Shown: positions 10,810 through 22,093 of the stretch, piece by piece | How the letters are laid out: the number at the start of each line of letters is the position of its first letter | How positions within the stretch are numbered: the stretch's first letter is position 1 | Origin: Astragalus membranaceus | Taxonomy: Eukaryota; Streptophyta; Magnoliopsida; Fabales; Fabaceae | Direction: 5' to 3' | NCBI GenBank assembly: GCA_039519185.1 | Contig: CM076849.1 | Location: 114,891,806 to 114,955,805 of the forward strand | DNA: 64,000 nt | Notes under the pieces: model-generated | The model's input: only the letters and a program-made list of their open reading frames with translations | Database searches by the model: none | Told to the model about the DNA's origin: nothing | Program-made: the position numbers and the translations under genes

Positions 10810-11874
10810 CAGTACACCACCAAGTTCGAAGAGTTATCTGAGTTTTACGAGTTGGCCACTTATGCACCGAGTGACCAGTGGAAGATCAATAGGTACAAAC
10901 ATGGACTGAGGGAGGATATTTCTTACAAATTAGGTTCATTTGCTTGCACCAGTTATGCTGCTCTGGTGCAGCAAGCCTATTTTGTGGAAGGAGATTTGAG
11001 GAAGTTGTATGCCAGCAAGAGGGACTTCGGTTATGGCAAGAAGAGTGTAGGATCTTCTAACCCTCGAATGGGACCGAAAGTAAATCTCAACAAGGGGAAG
11101 CAAGTTCAGAAGTCAGATTCCAAGAAATATGGGGCCTGTTCTAAGTGCGGAAGATTTCATAGAGGTGAATGTCGCATGGGAACTTCTCAATCCTATTATT
11201 GCAGGCAGGAGGGTCACTATGCTAGTAATTGTCCAGCAAGACAGAAAGCTCAATCAGGATCTACTGCTCCAACTCAAGGAAGAGTGTCAACGTTGGATGC
11301 CAGAAAAGTCAAGCCTTCTGAAAATCTGTTAAGGGGTACAAGATCTCTTTTCTATAAGCCAGTTAGTATCTTGTATGATTCCGGTGCTACTCATTCATTC
11401 ATGGCAAGATCAAGTGCTGAATGGTTGGTCTTAGCTTTAACACAGCTACCCCAACCGATTACTATTTTCAAGGCTGCTGAGGGGGGAGTTCAGACTCAGA
11501 CCCTGTGTGAAAAATGTTTGCTTATGATAGGAGATAGGATTTTTGTGATAGACTTTGTTCTTTTGCCAATGAAGGGTATGGACATTGTTTTGGGTATGAG
11601 TTGGTTTTCCGCCAACCATGTCACCTTGGATTGTTACAATAGAACATTTAGGCTTGCTTCCGAATCGATCGAATTGCCTACAGCCAACCCCGAAGGCATA
11701 ATTTCTTTTACTTCTGCAAGTCAGTGTCTGTTTCAAGGAGCAAAGGCCTTTATCATGATGTTATCATCCACTTCAGAAACAGGTTTAGATCTCACTTCTG
11801 TTCATGTTGTTAATGAGTTTCTTGATGTCTTTCCCGATGAAGTGTCATCTTTACCCCCGGATCGTGAAGTATAA
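10810..11874 (+). pseudogene. F gag C-terminal part and protease, before the first pol stop
   Basis: It continues F gag after the G insertion: LATYAPSDQWKINRYKHGLRED matches D residues ~203-224. It then has a CSKCGRFHRGEC element with a CCHC-like knuckle C-Y-Y-C-R-Q-E-G-H-Y-A-S-N-C, and the protease active-site motif YDSGATHSF followed by GMDIVLGMSW. The frame closes at a TAA (11872-11874), where D has a Glu codon at the equivalent place just before RT. Order and sequence match D, so this is the same polyprotein cut by a nonsense change. Confidence 0.88.
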
Positions 11875-14115
11875 TTCTCAATTGAATTGGTGCTAGGTAC
11901 GGGACCAATTTCCATTGCTACCTAGTTGAGGTCTCCGTTAGAATTAAAAGAGCTCAAGTCCCAACTTGAAGAACTCATTTCCAAGAAATTTATTCGACAG
12001 AGTGCTTCACCATGGGGTGCTCCAGTTTTTCTAGTTAAAAAGAAAGATGGTAGCACGAGGTTGTGTATTGACTATCGACAACTCAACAAGGTGCAATAAG
12101 AATAATTATCTATTGCCAAGGATCGACGATTTGCTAGATCAAATCCGAGGAGCAGTAGTATTTTCAAAGATTGACTTGAGATCAGGTTATCATCAAATCA
12201 AGATGCGAGCTTTCGATGTTTCGAAAACAACTTCTGTACTAGATATGGACACTATGAGCTTGTAGTGATGCCATTCGGACTAACCAATGCTCAAGTAGTA
12301 TTCATGGATTATATGAACAGAGTTTTTCACCAATATCTGGATCAGTTAGTGGTGGTACTCATTGATGATATCTTGGTATACTCAAAGACAATTGAGGATC
12401 ATGTGCAACATCTTCGAATTGTCCTTAACGTACTCTGAGAGAAGCAGTTGTACGCTAAGCCATCGATATGTGACTTTTGGATGTCCGAAGTTAAATTTCT
12501 AGCTCATGTAATCTCTCAATGGTGTAGCAGTGGACCCTAGCAAAGTGGAAGCAGAGTTGAATTGGGAACGACCATCCACAGTTACCGAAGTAAGGAGCTT
12601 CTTGTGATTAGCTGGGTACCATAGAAGATTTATCCAGGAATTCTCACAGTTGGTACTTCCACTCACTCGATTGACTCGCAAGGACCAACCGTTTGTGTGG
12701 GACTCTGATTGTGAGAAATGCTTTTTGGAGATAAAGGACAGGTTGACATCCGCTCCAATTCTCATTATTCTAGACCCGATCTTGGGGTTTTAGATTTACA
12801 GTGACGCTTCAGGGAAAGGTTTGGGTTGTGTTTTAATGCAGGATCGTCAAGTGGTTGTGTATGCCTCTAGATAATTAAAGACACATGAGGAGATTTAGCT
12901 GCTATTGTGTATGCACTGAAGATTTGGAGACATTGCCTGTATGGTTTTCGTTTTGAAGTCTTCAGTGATCACAAAAGCTTGAAGTATTTGTTTGATCAGA
13001 AATAGTTGAATAATCGGCAGCAAAGATGGGTGGAATTTCTGAAGGACTATGACTTCGAATTGTAATATCATCCAGGAAAGGCTAACGTAGTGGTTGATGC
13101 TTTATGCAGGAAATCATTGCATACTGCCTCATTGATGATTCATGTAATGGCTCTTTTGGAGTCTTTTAGGGATCTCAATTTGAATGTAAGAGCTAAGAGG
13201 AATACATTGGTGTTGAGCCACATTCGAATTTCTAGTTCTTTAAGGAATTCCATTCGCTTAGCCCAAGAAGTTGATGTGGAGCTTCAAGCTCGGAAAGGAT
13301 TGCATGATTTTATCGAAGACAGTGATGGTATGATTTGTTTCCACGGAAGAATTTTTGAGCCAAATGATGATGATATCAAAAGGCGAGTTTTAGAGGAAGC
13401 TCACAAGAGTCAATATTCCATACATCCGGGATCTACCAAGATGTATCGGGATGTTAAGCAGATGTATTGGTGGCCGGGAATTTGTGTCTCGATGCTTAAC
13501 TTGTCAAAAGGTTAAGAATGACCACCAAAAGCCCTCTGGTTTAATGTAGCCTTTGAGCATTCCAGAATGGAAGTGGGAGAGTATTTCAATGGATTTCGTG
13601 AGGGGACTACCACGGTCCCGGGCAGGCAATGACTCAATATGGGTAGTTGTGGATCGATTGACGAAGTCAGCTCACTTTGTTCCAGTTCGTTCTAACTATT
13701 CAGTCTCCAGGCTAGCAGAGGAGTTTCTCAAGCATATAGTGAAACTTCATGGGATTCCAGTTAGTATTGTTTCCGACCGTGATCCAAAGTTTGCTTCAAA
13801 TTTTGGAGAGCTTTGAACATGGCCTTGGGAACTAAAGTTTACATGAGTACAACTTATCATCCACAGTCAGATGGTCAGACTGAAAGAACTATCTAGACCT
13901 TGGAGGACATGCTCCAAGCGTGTGTGCTTTATAGTAGTGGCAAATGGAAAGATCATCTCCCGTTGGTGGAATTCGCCTACAATAACAGTTATCATTCCAG
14001 CATCGGAATGGCTCCGTATGAGGCATTGTACAGACGGAAGTGTCGGACCCCGCTTTGTTGGTAGGATGTAGGTCAAGGAAGGCATTGTACGGACAGAAGT
14101 ATCGGACCCCGCTTT
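11875..14115 (+). pseudogene. F reverse transcriptase-RNase H-integrase, decayed
   Basis: Recognisable pieces in order are KKFIRQSASPWGAPVF (RT fingers), RIDDLLDQ and KIDLRSGYHQIK, the IDDIL catalytic segment near 12358-12380, RNase H FSDHKSLKYLFDQ near 12963, integrase HPGSTKMYRDVKQMYWWPG near 13423, MDFVRGLPRS near 13590 and VSDRDPKF near 13770. Stops and frameshifts are scattered throughout (for example near 11923, 12099, 12437, 12605 and 13008). After the integrase core, a ~50-bp segment (GCATTGTAC...GCTTTGTTG) is duplicated at 14026-14065 and 14080-14120. Everything C-terminal of it, including the chromodomain, is gone. Confidence 0.88.
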
Positions 14116-14566
14116 GTTTGTGAGGTGAGTTGTGATTTTCAATTAGAGGTTGATTTTGAAGGTTCCTAGATGATTAGGAGCAAACCCAAGATAGATTGAG
14201 CAAGGATTGAAGTTCGTATTTCAATTCATTTGTTGTTCTCGCCGTTGAAGGTGAGTTCTTACTCCGTTATATATTCCATTTGATGAAATTTGGTATGTTA
14301 GGTTGTTGTTCGGTTTGATGTGTGACTGTATTGCGATTTTGTGGAAAAATCGTTAAACCGAATTATTATTGAATTTTGGAGAAAACTAGCCCAAACTTGT
14401 TTAATTGAGTTGATCGGTTGTTTGTCTTGTTGATTGAACATGTTTTGGTGCTGTTTTGGTCTGTGGTTAAGTTAGGAATCGAGTGGAACGAGTATTGGAA
14501 TTGATCGGAATAGCGGATTACACGAAAATGGTAGCCATGCGCGAAAATTGTTTTGGGCGCACGACC
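14116..14566 (+). repeat. F 3' LTR, left part
   Basis: From 14182 it matches the F 5' LTR at 1791 onward, including the donor-like GAAG|GTGAGTTC at 14250/14251. It is broken at 14566 inside a GCGCACGACC motif by insertion of C. The left boundary is approximate because the internal 3' end, the polypurine tract and perhaps the LTR start have been rearranged. Confidence 0.7.
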
Positions 14567-14987
14567 TGTAACACCCAAATAATTTAATTATTTATTTAAT
14601 TAAATTATTTAGGTATTTTATTAAATATGGTCGTATTAAAATTTATTAGCGTAATGTTTTAATTAAATTAGGGAGTGGCGTGTCTTATGTGCGTTAAGAT
14701 GGAAAGCCCGTGATCCAAGAGCCCATGTCATAGGCGCATATATGGAGGCATTAGGCTAGGGTTTTGATCACTTGCAAATTTTAGAAAAAAAAATAGAGAG
14801 TTGCGAAGTGAGAAGAGGAGAGTGAGACGGCGCACCAGGAGAGGAGAGGAAGGGCGCCATTGTTGCTGTGGTTACTCGGTGTTTGCGTGGAAGGAAGTTT
14901 CGTGTTCATCAAATCTAAGGTAAGGGTGAGGTTCTTTCAATATAACAGGGGGTATGATGGGGTTTATGTGGGGATTAGGATCTATGA
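14567..14987 (+). repeat. C 5' LTR, segment 1
   Basis: It begins TGTAACACCCAAATAATTT and matches the C 3' LTR at 53446-53847. It includes GA-rich leader-like sequence and the donor-like AAATCTAAG|GTAAGGG at 14919/14920. It ends at the TATGA target site of A. Confidence 0.92.
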
Positions 14988-17611
14988 TGTAACACCCTAA
15001 AATTATTTAATTAATTTATTTAATTAAGTAATTGGGGGATTTAAATTAAATTATTTGATGTATTTTAATTAATTAGAAATTATACTAATACGTGTAGGAA
15101 GTATTAGAAAGTGGAGGTGCCAAACCAAATGGACTTGGGCCTAAGTGAGAAGCCCAAGCCCATTATTCTTGTCATATGCGAAGTGGTTAGGTGTTGGGGG
15201 CTAGGGTTTTGGTGGAGGAATTGCGAAGTTGAAAGAGAGAACAAGGGAGAGAAAGAAATAGCGTGAGAAAGAGAGAGAGAGAGCAAGGGGCGCCGTAAGG
15301 AGAAGAGAAGAAGAGGAGAGAAGTCGCACCCAAGGAAGAGCAAGGAAACGTGATTTTGTTGCTGTGGTCCTGTACGTGACTATCTCCGGAGCCTCCGTTC
15401 TTCAATTTCGAGGTTAGGGGAGCTCTATCATTCTATATAATAATTCATATGATGGGTTCTAGATCTAGGGTTTGTATTAGAACCGTATGTTTCTTGATGT
15501 TCTTTGCGTTTTTGATGTTCTTCGCGTTCTTGATGTTCTTGATGCAAATTTTCGTACATATATATATATCAATCATGAGTTCATGCGAATTGATTTATTG
15601 CTTGGTTCTTGATCTACGAATTTGCGTTGTTGATGATGCTATGCGTATGTAATGAGAAATATGGTGTTGATCTATGCGTTGATTTGTTGGAAGTGAAGTC
15701 GCATGAGGGGGTTAGTGATGTTGTTTGTTTTAATTGAATTTTGATAAATTGAGTTTTGGTAATTGGGAATGAGATAAATGCGTTTTTAGTTGCTGGAAAA
15801 ATTTGAGTTTTTACACTTTAAATTTGTTAGAAAAACCAATTTTTAGTGTTAAAAAGTGTTGGACAAATTCTGGGTTGGTTGCTGGTTTCTGGGCGCTAAG
15901 CGCCTGTGCTGGGCGCTGGGCGCCTGTGCTGTGTGTTGTTGCGCGTGGGGGCGCGCCTGGGCGCTAGGCGCCCGTGTCGTGTGCGTGCTGCGTTGTGCGC
16001 GCCTGGGCGCTGGGCGCCTGTGGCGCTGTGTTGCGTGTTGCGTTGTTGCGCCTGGGCGCTAGGCGCCCGTGTCCGTGTTGTGTTGCGCCGTGTGGCGCGC
16101 TGTTGCTCCTGGGCGCATGGCGCCCGTGTTGTGTTGCGTTGTTGTTGCCTGGGCGCTGGGCGCCTGTGCACTTGTTGCCTGGTTGCCTGGGCGCCTAAGG
16201 CGCCTGTTCCCAGGATGTTGCCTAATTTTTCCCAAAATTGTTTTTATCATATCTTTTGACTCAGACGTCCGTTTTGAACGATTCGAAAAGTGTCGTGAAG
16301 CTTTTTACGTTGTCCATCTATGGGTCCAATTTTTAAAATGAAAAATTGTTATTTTCTGGCTGTTTGTGGACGCCCAAGTGGCTGTCCCCGGTGATCGTCC
16401 CAGTGACATTGAAAAATGATATGAAGCTCTTTAAAAATCCTTTTTGGTGTATAAACGACAGTTTTAGCAAAATAATGTCAAAAATGATGATTTTGACGAT
16501 GATGCCTTCAGGGCTAGTTAAATGACTGTTTCGCCCTTAGTGGCTATTACTACTATTATTTATGAAGTGTAAAAGACTGTTTTGCCCCTAGTGGCCAAAA
16601 TTGTAGATAATGATGTGTAAATGACGAGGATGCCCTTAGTGGTTAGTCAAATGACGTTTTTGCCCTCAGTGGTTATAGTTTGAGTTGATTGATGTTTATG
16701 TGTGAGTGTCGATGAAAAACCAGTGGCGTTTGGGGCCCGAAGGGCTAAGTGATGTTAAGGTCTAAATGGCCTAGTGACGTTGTGTGATGATTATGAATCT
16801 AGCAGGTGCTGTGCTCCGTGCGAGCAAACCGGTAAGTGACGGGTCACATTGTTGACTATGATCTGAGTAATTGTGTGGTTGTGTGTTGTGAATGGTGCAT
16901 GTCATAGTGTCTCATGCCCATATGCATAAAATCAGTGACGTTTTGAGGCCTGAGTGGCTAAGTGACGATGAGGCCTGAGTGGCTAAGCGACGTTTTGTGA
17001 AAAGGTACCTCATGCATATACCCGCGAGTGGGTTGCATTTTCATAAGCTTACACGACATGAGTTGAGTATTGTAAATGATGTGAATGGTGACTGTGATGT
17101 GGATGTTTAGTGTTTTGGATGATCGTTCTAGTGCGTAGCCTATGATTAGTCCTTATCATATTTTCTATTATATAGACTGAAATGATGCTCACCCTTTCCT
17201 GTTTGAATGTTGCCCCCGTGTTGGTAACGTGCAAGTGATTCCCAGTGAAGGTCTTAGCTTCACTTTTCTTTCGAGTCGAGTCGTCATGCTCTGATACGTA
17301 GCACTCAGGGGGGAAACGAACTCGGCATTTATTAATGATTTTTGGTTGTTGGGTCCATGTGGACTATTTGGTTATGTTTTACTATTTTCCGCTGCGTAGA
17401 TGGTTGTGTTATGTTGAGTTTTATAAGCGACGATAAATGAGGCTTGAGATTTTTATGTTGAAGTGCTACGTGGATGAATGATCATTGAGTTAAACTGTTT
17501 TTGAAATTGATAAACGACGTTTTGTTTGAAGTATGTGTAACATTCCTTATGAACGAAATTTTCAAACTCTGATTTTTATAAACAAAGTGACGGGTAGAAA
17601 GGGGTGTTACA
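14988..17611 (+). repeat. A 5' LTR
   Basis: Length 2624 bp, from TGTAACACCC to GTGTTACA. It contains a GA-rich leader-like stretch (15220-15330), a donor-like TTCGAG|GTTAGGG at 15412/15413, a GGCGCC-rich palindrome array (15891-16206), and a 3' part with repeated short phrases around AGTGGCTAAGTGACG. No gene is present; the Cys/Arg/Ala-rich ORFs here are products of the GGGCGC repeats. Confidence 0.95.
15891..16206 (+). repeat. GGCGCC palindrome array in A 5' LTR
   Basis: About eight copies of an inverted repeat of the form GGGCGC-nnn-GCGCC are separated by GTG/TTG-rich spacers. It is far more GC-rich than the surrounding LTR. It could form hairpins in RNA or single-stranded DNA. An almost identical copy is at 23013-23328 in the 3' LTR. 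Confidence 0.85.
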
Positions 17612-17615
17612 TTAG

Positions 17616-17627
17616 TGGTATCAGAGC
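17616..17627 (+). other. A primer binding site (Met-tRNA)
   Basis: TGGTATCAGAGC lies 4 bases after the LTR end, complementary to the 3' end of plant initiator Met-tRNA and used to prime minus-strand DNA synthesis. Confidence 0.93.
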
Positions 17628-17722
17628 AGTTCGGTCTGTCCGGCCGGTGGTTGAGTCGTCGTGTTGAGTAACATTGAGTTTGTTACTCGTTTCTGAGTTT
17701 TGTTTTCTGTTGCAGTGCTAGA

Positions 17723-20700
17723 ATGGCCAGACGGGACGACGCTGCTCTTGCTGCTGCATTGCAAGCTATGGCTCAGGCGATGCAGGGTCAGCAGAATGTT
17801 GGAGATAATGCTGGTTTTAGGAGCCTGACTACCTTCCAGAGGGAGAATCCGCCCACCTTTAAGGGCAAATATGATCCAGATGGTGCTATGGCTTGGCTGA
17901 AGGAGATCGAGAGGATTTTCAGGGTGATGGACTGTACTGTTGAGCAGAAGGTCCGCTTTAGTACCCACATGTTAGCCGAGGAGGCCGACGACTGGTGGTT
18001 GGCTACTAGGCAGAGGTTAGAGGCTGTGCAGGAAGAGATTACTTGGGAGGTATTCAGCAGGGAATTTCTGAGAAAATATTTTCCTGAAGACGTCCGAGGG
18101 AAGAAAGAGATAGAGTTTTTAGAACTGAAGCAGGGTGGTATGTCTGTGACGGCCTATGCGGCAAAATTTGTGGAGCTAGCAAAATTTTATCCACACTACA
18201 GTGAGGCTACAGCTGAATTTTCAAAATGCATCAAATTTGAGAATGGGTTAAGGCCTGATATTAAACAGGCCATTGGTTATCAGAAGATTCGTGTGTTCGC
18301 AGATCTGGTGGACAGTTGCAGGATCTTCGAGGAGGACAGTACTGCTCGCTACAAAGCTACTTCTGAGAAAAAGGGCAAGTTTCAGAGTCGAAGCAAGCCG
18401 TATGAGGTTCCTGCGGGTAAGGGTTATCAGAGAGCTGCTGGAGGTAAGGGTTCTGGTGGGGGAGATGCCCCTGCTAGCATTGTTTGTTATAAGTGTGGCA
18501 AACCTGGCCACAAGAGTACTACATGCAGGTCTGATGAAAGGAATTGCTACCGTTGTGGTAAAAAGGGTCATATGGCAGCTGAGTGTAAGGTCAAGGATGT
18601 GGTGTGTTTCAACTGTGGTGAGTCTGGGCATATCAGTACAAAGTGTACAAAGCCGAAAAAGGAAAGGTCTACTGGGAAGGTATTTGCATTGGCAGGAGAG
18701 GAGCCTGATGATGATGATGGTCTGATTAGAGGTACGTGTTTTATTAATGGTATTTCTCTGAAATCTCTTATTGATACTGGTGCTACCCATTGTTTTATAT
18801 CTGTTGATTGCTGTAAACGATTGGGTCTTGTGTTATCTGCTATGTGTGGGGATATGGTTGTCGATACTCCTGCGAAGGGGTCGGTGATTACGTCCCAGGT
18901 GTGTTCTCAGTGTCCCGTGTCGATCTTCGGCAGGGACTTTATTGTGAATTTTGTTTGTTTGCCATTGAGAGGCCTGGATGTAATCTTAGGCATGGACTGG
19001 TTAGAGAATAATCACGTTCATATCAACTGTCGTAGCAAGTCGGTTAGTTTTGGTGAAGAAAGTTCGGTTTTGGTGTCTGCTGGTCAGTTGAAGGAATTGA
19101 AGAAAGAAGGAGTTCAATTATTTGCGTTGATGGCTTCGTTGTCTGCTGAGAGTCAGGCTGTTATCGAAGAATTGAAGGTAGTACGTGAATTTCCTGAGGT
19201 CTTTCCTGATGAAATTCCGGGTGTGCCACCGGAAAGAGAAGTTGAATTTTCGATTGATCTTGTACCTGGTACGAGGCCTGTGTCTATGGCTCCGTACAGA
19301 ATGTCGGCGTCGGAACTGTCTGAGTTGAAGACGCAACTTGAAGAATTGCTTGAGAAGAAGTTTGTAAGACCGAGTGTATCACCGTGGGGAGCTCCGGTAT
19401 TGTTAGTGAAAAAGAAAGATGGGAGCATGAGGTTATGTGTGGACTATCGTCAGTTGAATAAGGTAACTATCAAGAATAAGTATCCGCTTCCGAGGATCGA
19501 CGATCTGATGGATCAGTTAGTGGGTGCTCGTGTTTTCAGCAAAATCGATTTGAGGTCCGGATATCATCAGATTAAAGTAAAGGATGAGGATGTCCAGAAA
19601 ACGGCGTTCAGAACAAGGTATGGGCATTATGAGTATTCAGTGATGCCGTTCGGTGTGACCAATGCTCCTGGTGTATTTATGGAATATAGGAACCGTATTT
19701 TCCATAATTACCTAGATCGGTTTGTGGTGATATTCATAGATGATATTCTAGTTTATTCTAAGTCAGAAGAAGAGCATGCTGAACACCTGAAGTCAGTGTT
19801 GGAAGTTTTAAAAGAGAAAAAGTTGTATGCTAAGTTATCGAAGTGTGAGTTCTGGCTGAAAGAGGTGAGTTTTCTCGGGCACGTGATTTCTGGTAATGGT
19901 ATTGCGGTTGATCCGGCAAAAGTAGAAGCAGTGTTAGAGTGGGAGTCTCCGAAGTCCGTAACAGAGATTAGAAGCTTTTTGGGTTTGGCTGGGTACTACA
20001 GGAGGTTCATCGAGGGTTTTTCCAAGTTGGCCCTTCCATTGACTCAGTTGACTTGCAAGGGTAGAGTTTTTGTTTGGGATGCTAGGTGTGAGGAAAGTTT
20101 TATGGAACTGAAAAAGAGATTGACGACGTCGCCGGTTTTGACGTTGCCTAATCCAGAGGAACCGTTCGTTGTGTATTGTGACGCTTCGAAGATGGGTCTC
20201 GGTGGTGTGTTGATGCAGGATGGGAAAGTCGTTGCGTATGCGTCGAGGCAGTTGCGGATTCATGAGAAAAATTACCCTACGCATGATTTGGAGTTGGCTG
20301 CTGTGGTATTTGTGCTCAAGATTTGGAGGCACTACCTTTATGGTTCGAGGTTCGAAGTGTTCAGTGATCATAAGAGTCTAAAGTATCTGTTTGATCAGAA
20401 AGAGTTGAATATGAGACAGCGTCGGTGGTTGGAACTCTTGAAGGATTATGACTTCGGTTTGAATTATCATCCCGGCAAAGCTAATGTCGTGGCTGATGCT
20501 TTAAGCAGAAGGTCGTTGCATATGTCGGCAATGATGGTGAAAGAATTAGAGTTAATTGAAGAATTCAGAGATTTGAGTCTGGTTTGTAAAATGACACCTC
20601 GCAGTGTCAAGCTGGGAATGTTAAAGATCGATAATGATTTCCTGAGCAGCATCAGAGAGGCTCAGAAGTCAGATGTCAAGTTAGTGGATTTGATTAATGG

Positions 20701-22093
20701 GGTTGGTCAATCTGAGGATGAAGATTTCAAATTAGATTCCAGTGGTGTGTTGAGGTTCCGGGGTAGGATCTGTGTTCCGAACGACGAAGAGATGAGGAGG
20801 GCAATTTTAGAGGAAGGTCATCGTAGCAAGTTGAGTATCCATCCTGGAGCGACGAAAATGTATCAAGATTTGAAAAAGATGTTTTGGTGGTATGGTATGA
20901 AGAGAGATGTGGCACAGTTTGTGTATGCCTGTTTGACCTGCCAAAAGTCGAAGGTTGAACATCAGAAGCCTGCAGGGTTAATGCAACCGTTGGAGATTCC
21001 AGAATGGAAGTGGGATAGCATAGCGATGGATTTCGTGACGGGATTGCCGAATACAGTTAAGGGTCATGATGCTATTTGGGTGATCGTTGATAGGTTAACG
21101 AAGTCTGCTCACTTTATTCCTATTAATATCACTTATCCAGTGTCGAGGTTGGCAGAGGTATATGTCAAAGAAATTGTGAGGCTGCACGGTGTTCCGAAGA
21201 GTATTGTGTCAGATAGGGATCCGAGGTTCACCTCCGAGTTTTGGAAGAGTTTGCAGAAAGAATTGGGTTCAAAGTTAAAAATGAGTTCGGCATATCATCC
21301 CCAGACAGACGGTCAGTCAGAGAGGACAATTCAGTCGTTAGAAGATTTGCTGAGGGCTTGTGTATTGGAACAGCGGGGATCATGGGATTCCTACCTTGCG
21401 TTGATTGAGTTTACTTATAACAACAGTCACCATTCCAGCATTGGGATGGCACCGTTTGAAGCATTGTATGGTCGGAAGTGTAGGACGCCATTGTGTTGGT
21501 ATGATTCGGGAGAGAGTGTAGTTTTGGGACCGGAGATTGTCCGGGAGACTACAGAGAAGATCAAGATGATCCGTGAGAAGATGAAGGCTTCGCAGAGTCG
21601 TCAGAAGAGTTATCATGACAAGCGGAGGAAGGATTTAGAGTTTCAGGAGGGTGAGCATGTGTTCTTGAGGGTTTCTCCTATTACCGGTGTTGGTCGAGCG
21701 TTGAAATCGAAGAAGCTCACTCCTCGTTTTGTTGGTCCTTATCAGATTTCTGAAAGAATCGGAAATGTGGCTTATAGAGTGGCTTTACCGCCAAATCTTT
21801 CGAACTTGCATGACGTGTTTCACGTGTCACAACTTCGGAAGTATGTCTCGGATCCATCTCATGTGATCCATATGGACGATGTAGAGGTGCGGGATAATCT
21901 CACTGTGGAGACGATGCCCGTACGGATTGACGATCGTGAAGTGAAGGCGCTTAGAGGCAAAGAGATTGCATTAGTGAAAGTGGTCTGGCTAGGAGCTGCC
22001 GGCGAGAGTATGACTTGGGAGCTAGAGAGCAAGATGCGAGAATCCTACCCAGAGTTGTTTGATCAGGTAAATTTCGAGGACGAAATATTCTAA
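17723..22093 (+). CDS. gag-pol: A gag-pol polyprotein, 1456 aa, Tekay-type with chromodomain
   Basis: A single uninterrupted frame encodes the capsid and all enzymes of the element. Domains in order: capsid-like region (~35-205); three CCHC zinc knuckles at 255-268, 275-288 and 295-308; aspartic protease with DTGA at 351-354; reverse transcriptase ~540-720 with KIDLRSGYHQIK and catalytic FIDD at 671-674; RNase H ~815-925 with YCDAS (D820) and SDHKSL; integrase with H1033, H1040, C1070, C1073 and DDE residues D1103, D1164, E1200; and a C-terminal chromodomain-like segment ~1398-1448 with VKVVWLG and WELESKM. The start ATG is the first after a TTGCAG acceptor-like site and aligns with B and C. 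Small departures from its relatives are R for M in MEYRNRIF and Y for P in WWYGM. The stop overlaps the polypurine tract. Likely functional, though activity is not proven. Confidence 0.95.
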   Translation: MARRDDAALAAALQAMAQAMQGQQNVGDNAGFRSLTTFQRENPPTFKGKYDPDGAMAWLKEIERIFRVMDCTVEQKVRFSTHMLAEEADDWWLATRQRLEAVQEEITWEVFSREFLRKYFPEDVRGKKEIEFLELKQGGMSVTAYAAKFVELAKFYPHYSEATAEFSKCIKFENGLRPDIKQAIGYQKIRVFADLVDSCRIFEEDSTARYKATSEKKGKFQSRSKPYEVPAGKGYQRAAGGKGSGGGDAPASIVCYKCGKPGHKSTTCRSDERNCYRCGKKGHMAAECKVKDVVCFNCGESGHISTKCTKPKKERSTGKVFALAGEEPDDDDGLIRGTCFINGISLKSLIDTGATHCFISVDCCKRLGLVLSAMCGDMVVDTPAKGSVITSQVCSQCPVSIFGRDFIVNFVCLPLRGLDVILGMDWLENNHVHINCRSKSVSFGEESSVLVSAGQLKELKKEGVQLFALMASLSAESQAVIEELKVVREFPEVFPDEIPGVPPEREVEFSIDLVPGTRPVSMAPYRMSASELSELKTQLEELLEKKFVRPSVSPWGAPVLLVKKKDGSMRLCVDYRQLNKVTIKNKYPLPRIDDLMDQLVGARVFSKIDLRSGYHQIKVKDEDVQKTAFRTRYGHYEYSVMPFGVTNAPGVFMEYRNRIFHNYLDRFVVIFIDDILVYSKSEEEHAEHLKSVLEVLKEKKLYAKLSKCEFWLKEVSFLGHVISGNGIAVDPAKVEAVLEWESPKSVTEIRSFLGLAGYYRRFIEGFSKLALPLTQLTCKGRVFVWDARCEESFMELKKRLTTSPVLTLPNPEEPFVVYCDASKMGLGGVLMQDGKVVAYASRQLRIHEKNYPTHDLELAAVVFVLKIWRHYLYGSRFEVFSDHKSLKYLFDQKELNMRQRRWLELLKDYDFGLNYHPGKANVVADALSRRSLHMSAMMVKELELIEEFRDLSLVCKMTPRSVKLGMLKIDNDFLSSIREAQKSDVKLVDLINGVGQSEDEDFKLDSSGVLRFRGRICVPNDEEMRRAILEEGHRSKLSIHPGATKMYQDLKKMFWWYGMKRDVAQFVYACLTCQKSKVEHQKPAGLMQPLEIPEWKWDSIAMDFVTGLPNTVKGHDAIWVIVDRLTKSAHFIPINITYPVSRLAEVYVKEIVRLHGVPKSIVSDRDPRFTSEFWKSLQKELGSKLKMSSAYHPQTDGQSERTIQSLEDLLRACVLEQRGSWDSYLALIEFTYNNSHHSSIGMAPFEALYGRKCRTPLCWYDSGESVVLGPEIVRETTEKIKMIREKMKASQSRQKSYHDKRRKDLEFQEGEHVFLRVSPITGVGRALKSKKLTPRFVGPYQISERIGNVAYRVALPPNLSNLHDVFHVSQLRKYVSDPSHVIHMDDVEVRDNLTVETMPVRIDDREVKALRGKEIALVKVVWLGAAGESMTWELESKMRESYPELFDQVNFEDEIF
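22071..22086 (+). other. GAGGAC hairpin before polypurine tract, element A
   Basis: ATTTC-GAGGAC-GAAAT is a 5-bp stem with a 6-base loop, inside the last codons of gag-pol and 5 bases before the polypurine tract. The loop is the same as in D, E and G, whose stems differ. Confidence 0.7.

Larger units (their letters stand above)
1790..14566 (+). mobile_element. Element F: degenerate Tekay-type Ty3/gypsy retrotransposon
   Basis: This is the oldest element visible. It has a 5' LTR (1790-3285, left part disrupted), a primer site with a mismatch, and gag-pol related to element D but full of stops and frameshifts. The start of its 3' LTR is cut at 14566 by insertion of C after CGACC (14562-14566). 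Its gag is split by G at 3787-10809. The rest of its 3' LTR should lie beyond the right edge of the window, after the end of C. Integrase C-terminal and chromodomain sequence is missing before the 3' LTR. Confidence 0.85.
15413..17715 (+). other. Predicted leader intron of element A
   Basis: The donor TTCGAG|GTTAGGG lies in the LTR and the acceptor TTTTCTGTTGCAG|TGC ends seven bases before the gag ATG. The 2303-nt intron would carry away the rest of the LTR and the primer site. The donor is weaker than in C or F (T at +3), but related LTR J has GTAAGGG at the same place. Prediction only. Confidence 0.4.

Noticed and set aside
15856..16341. Several overlapping ORFs on both strands rich in Cys, Arg, Ala and Gly in the A LTR (repeated at 22978-23463)
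   Set aside because: They arise from the GGGCGC repeats, which lack stops in many frames. They have no domain similarity and lie within LTR sequence.
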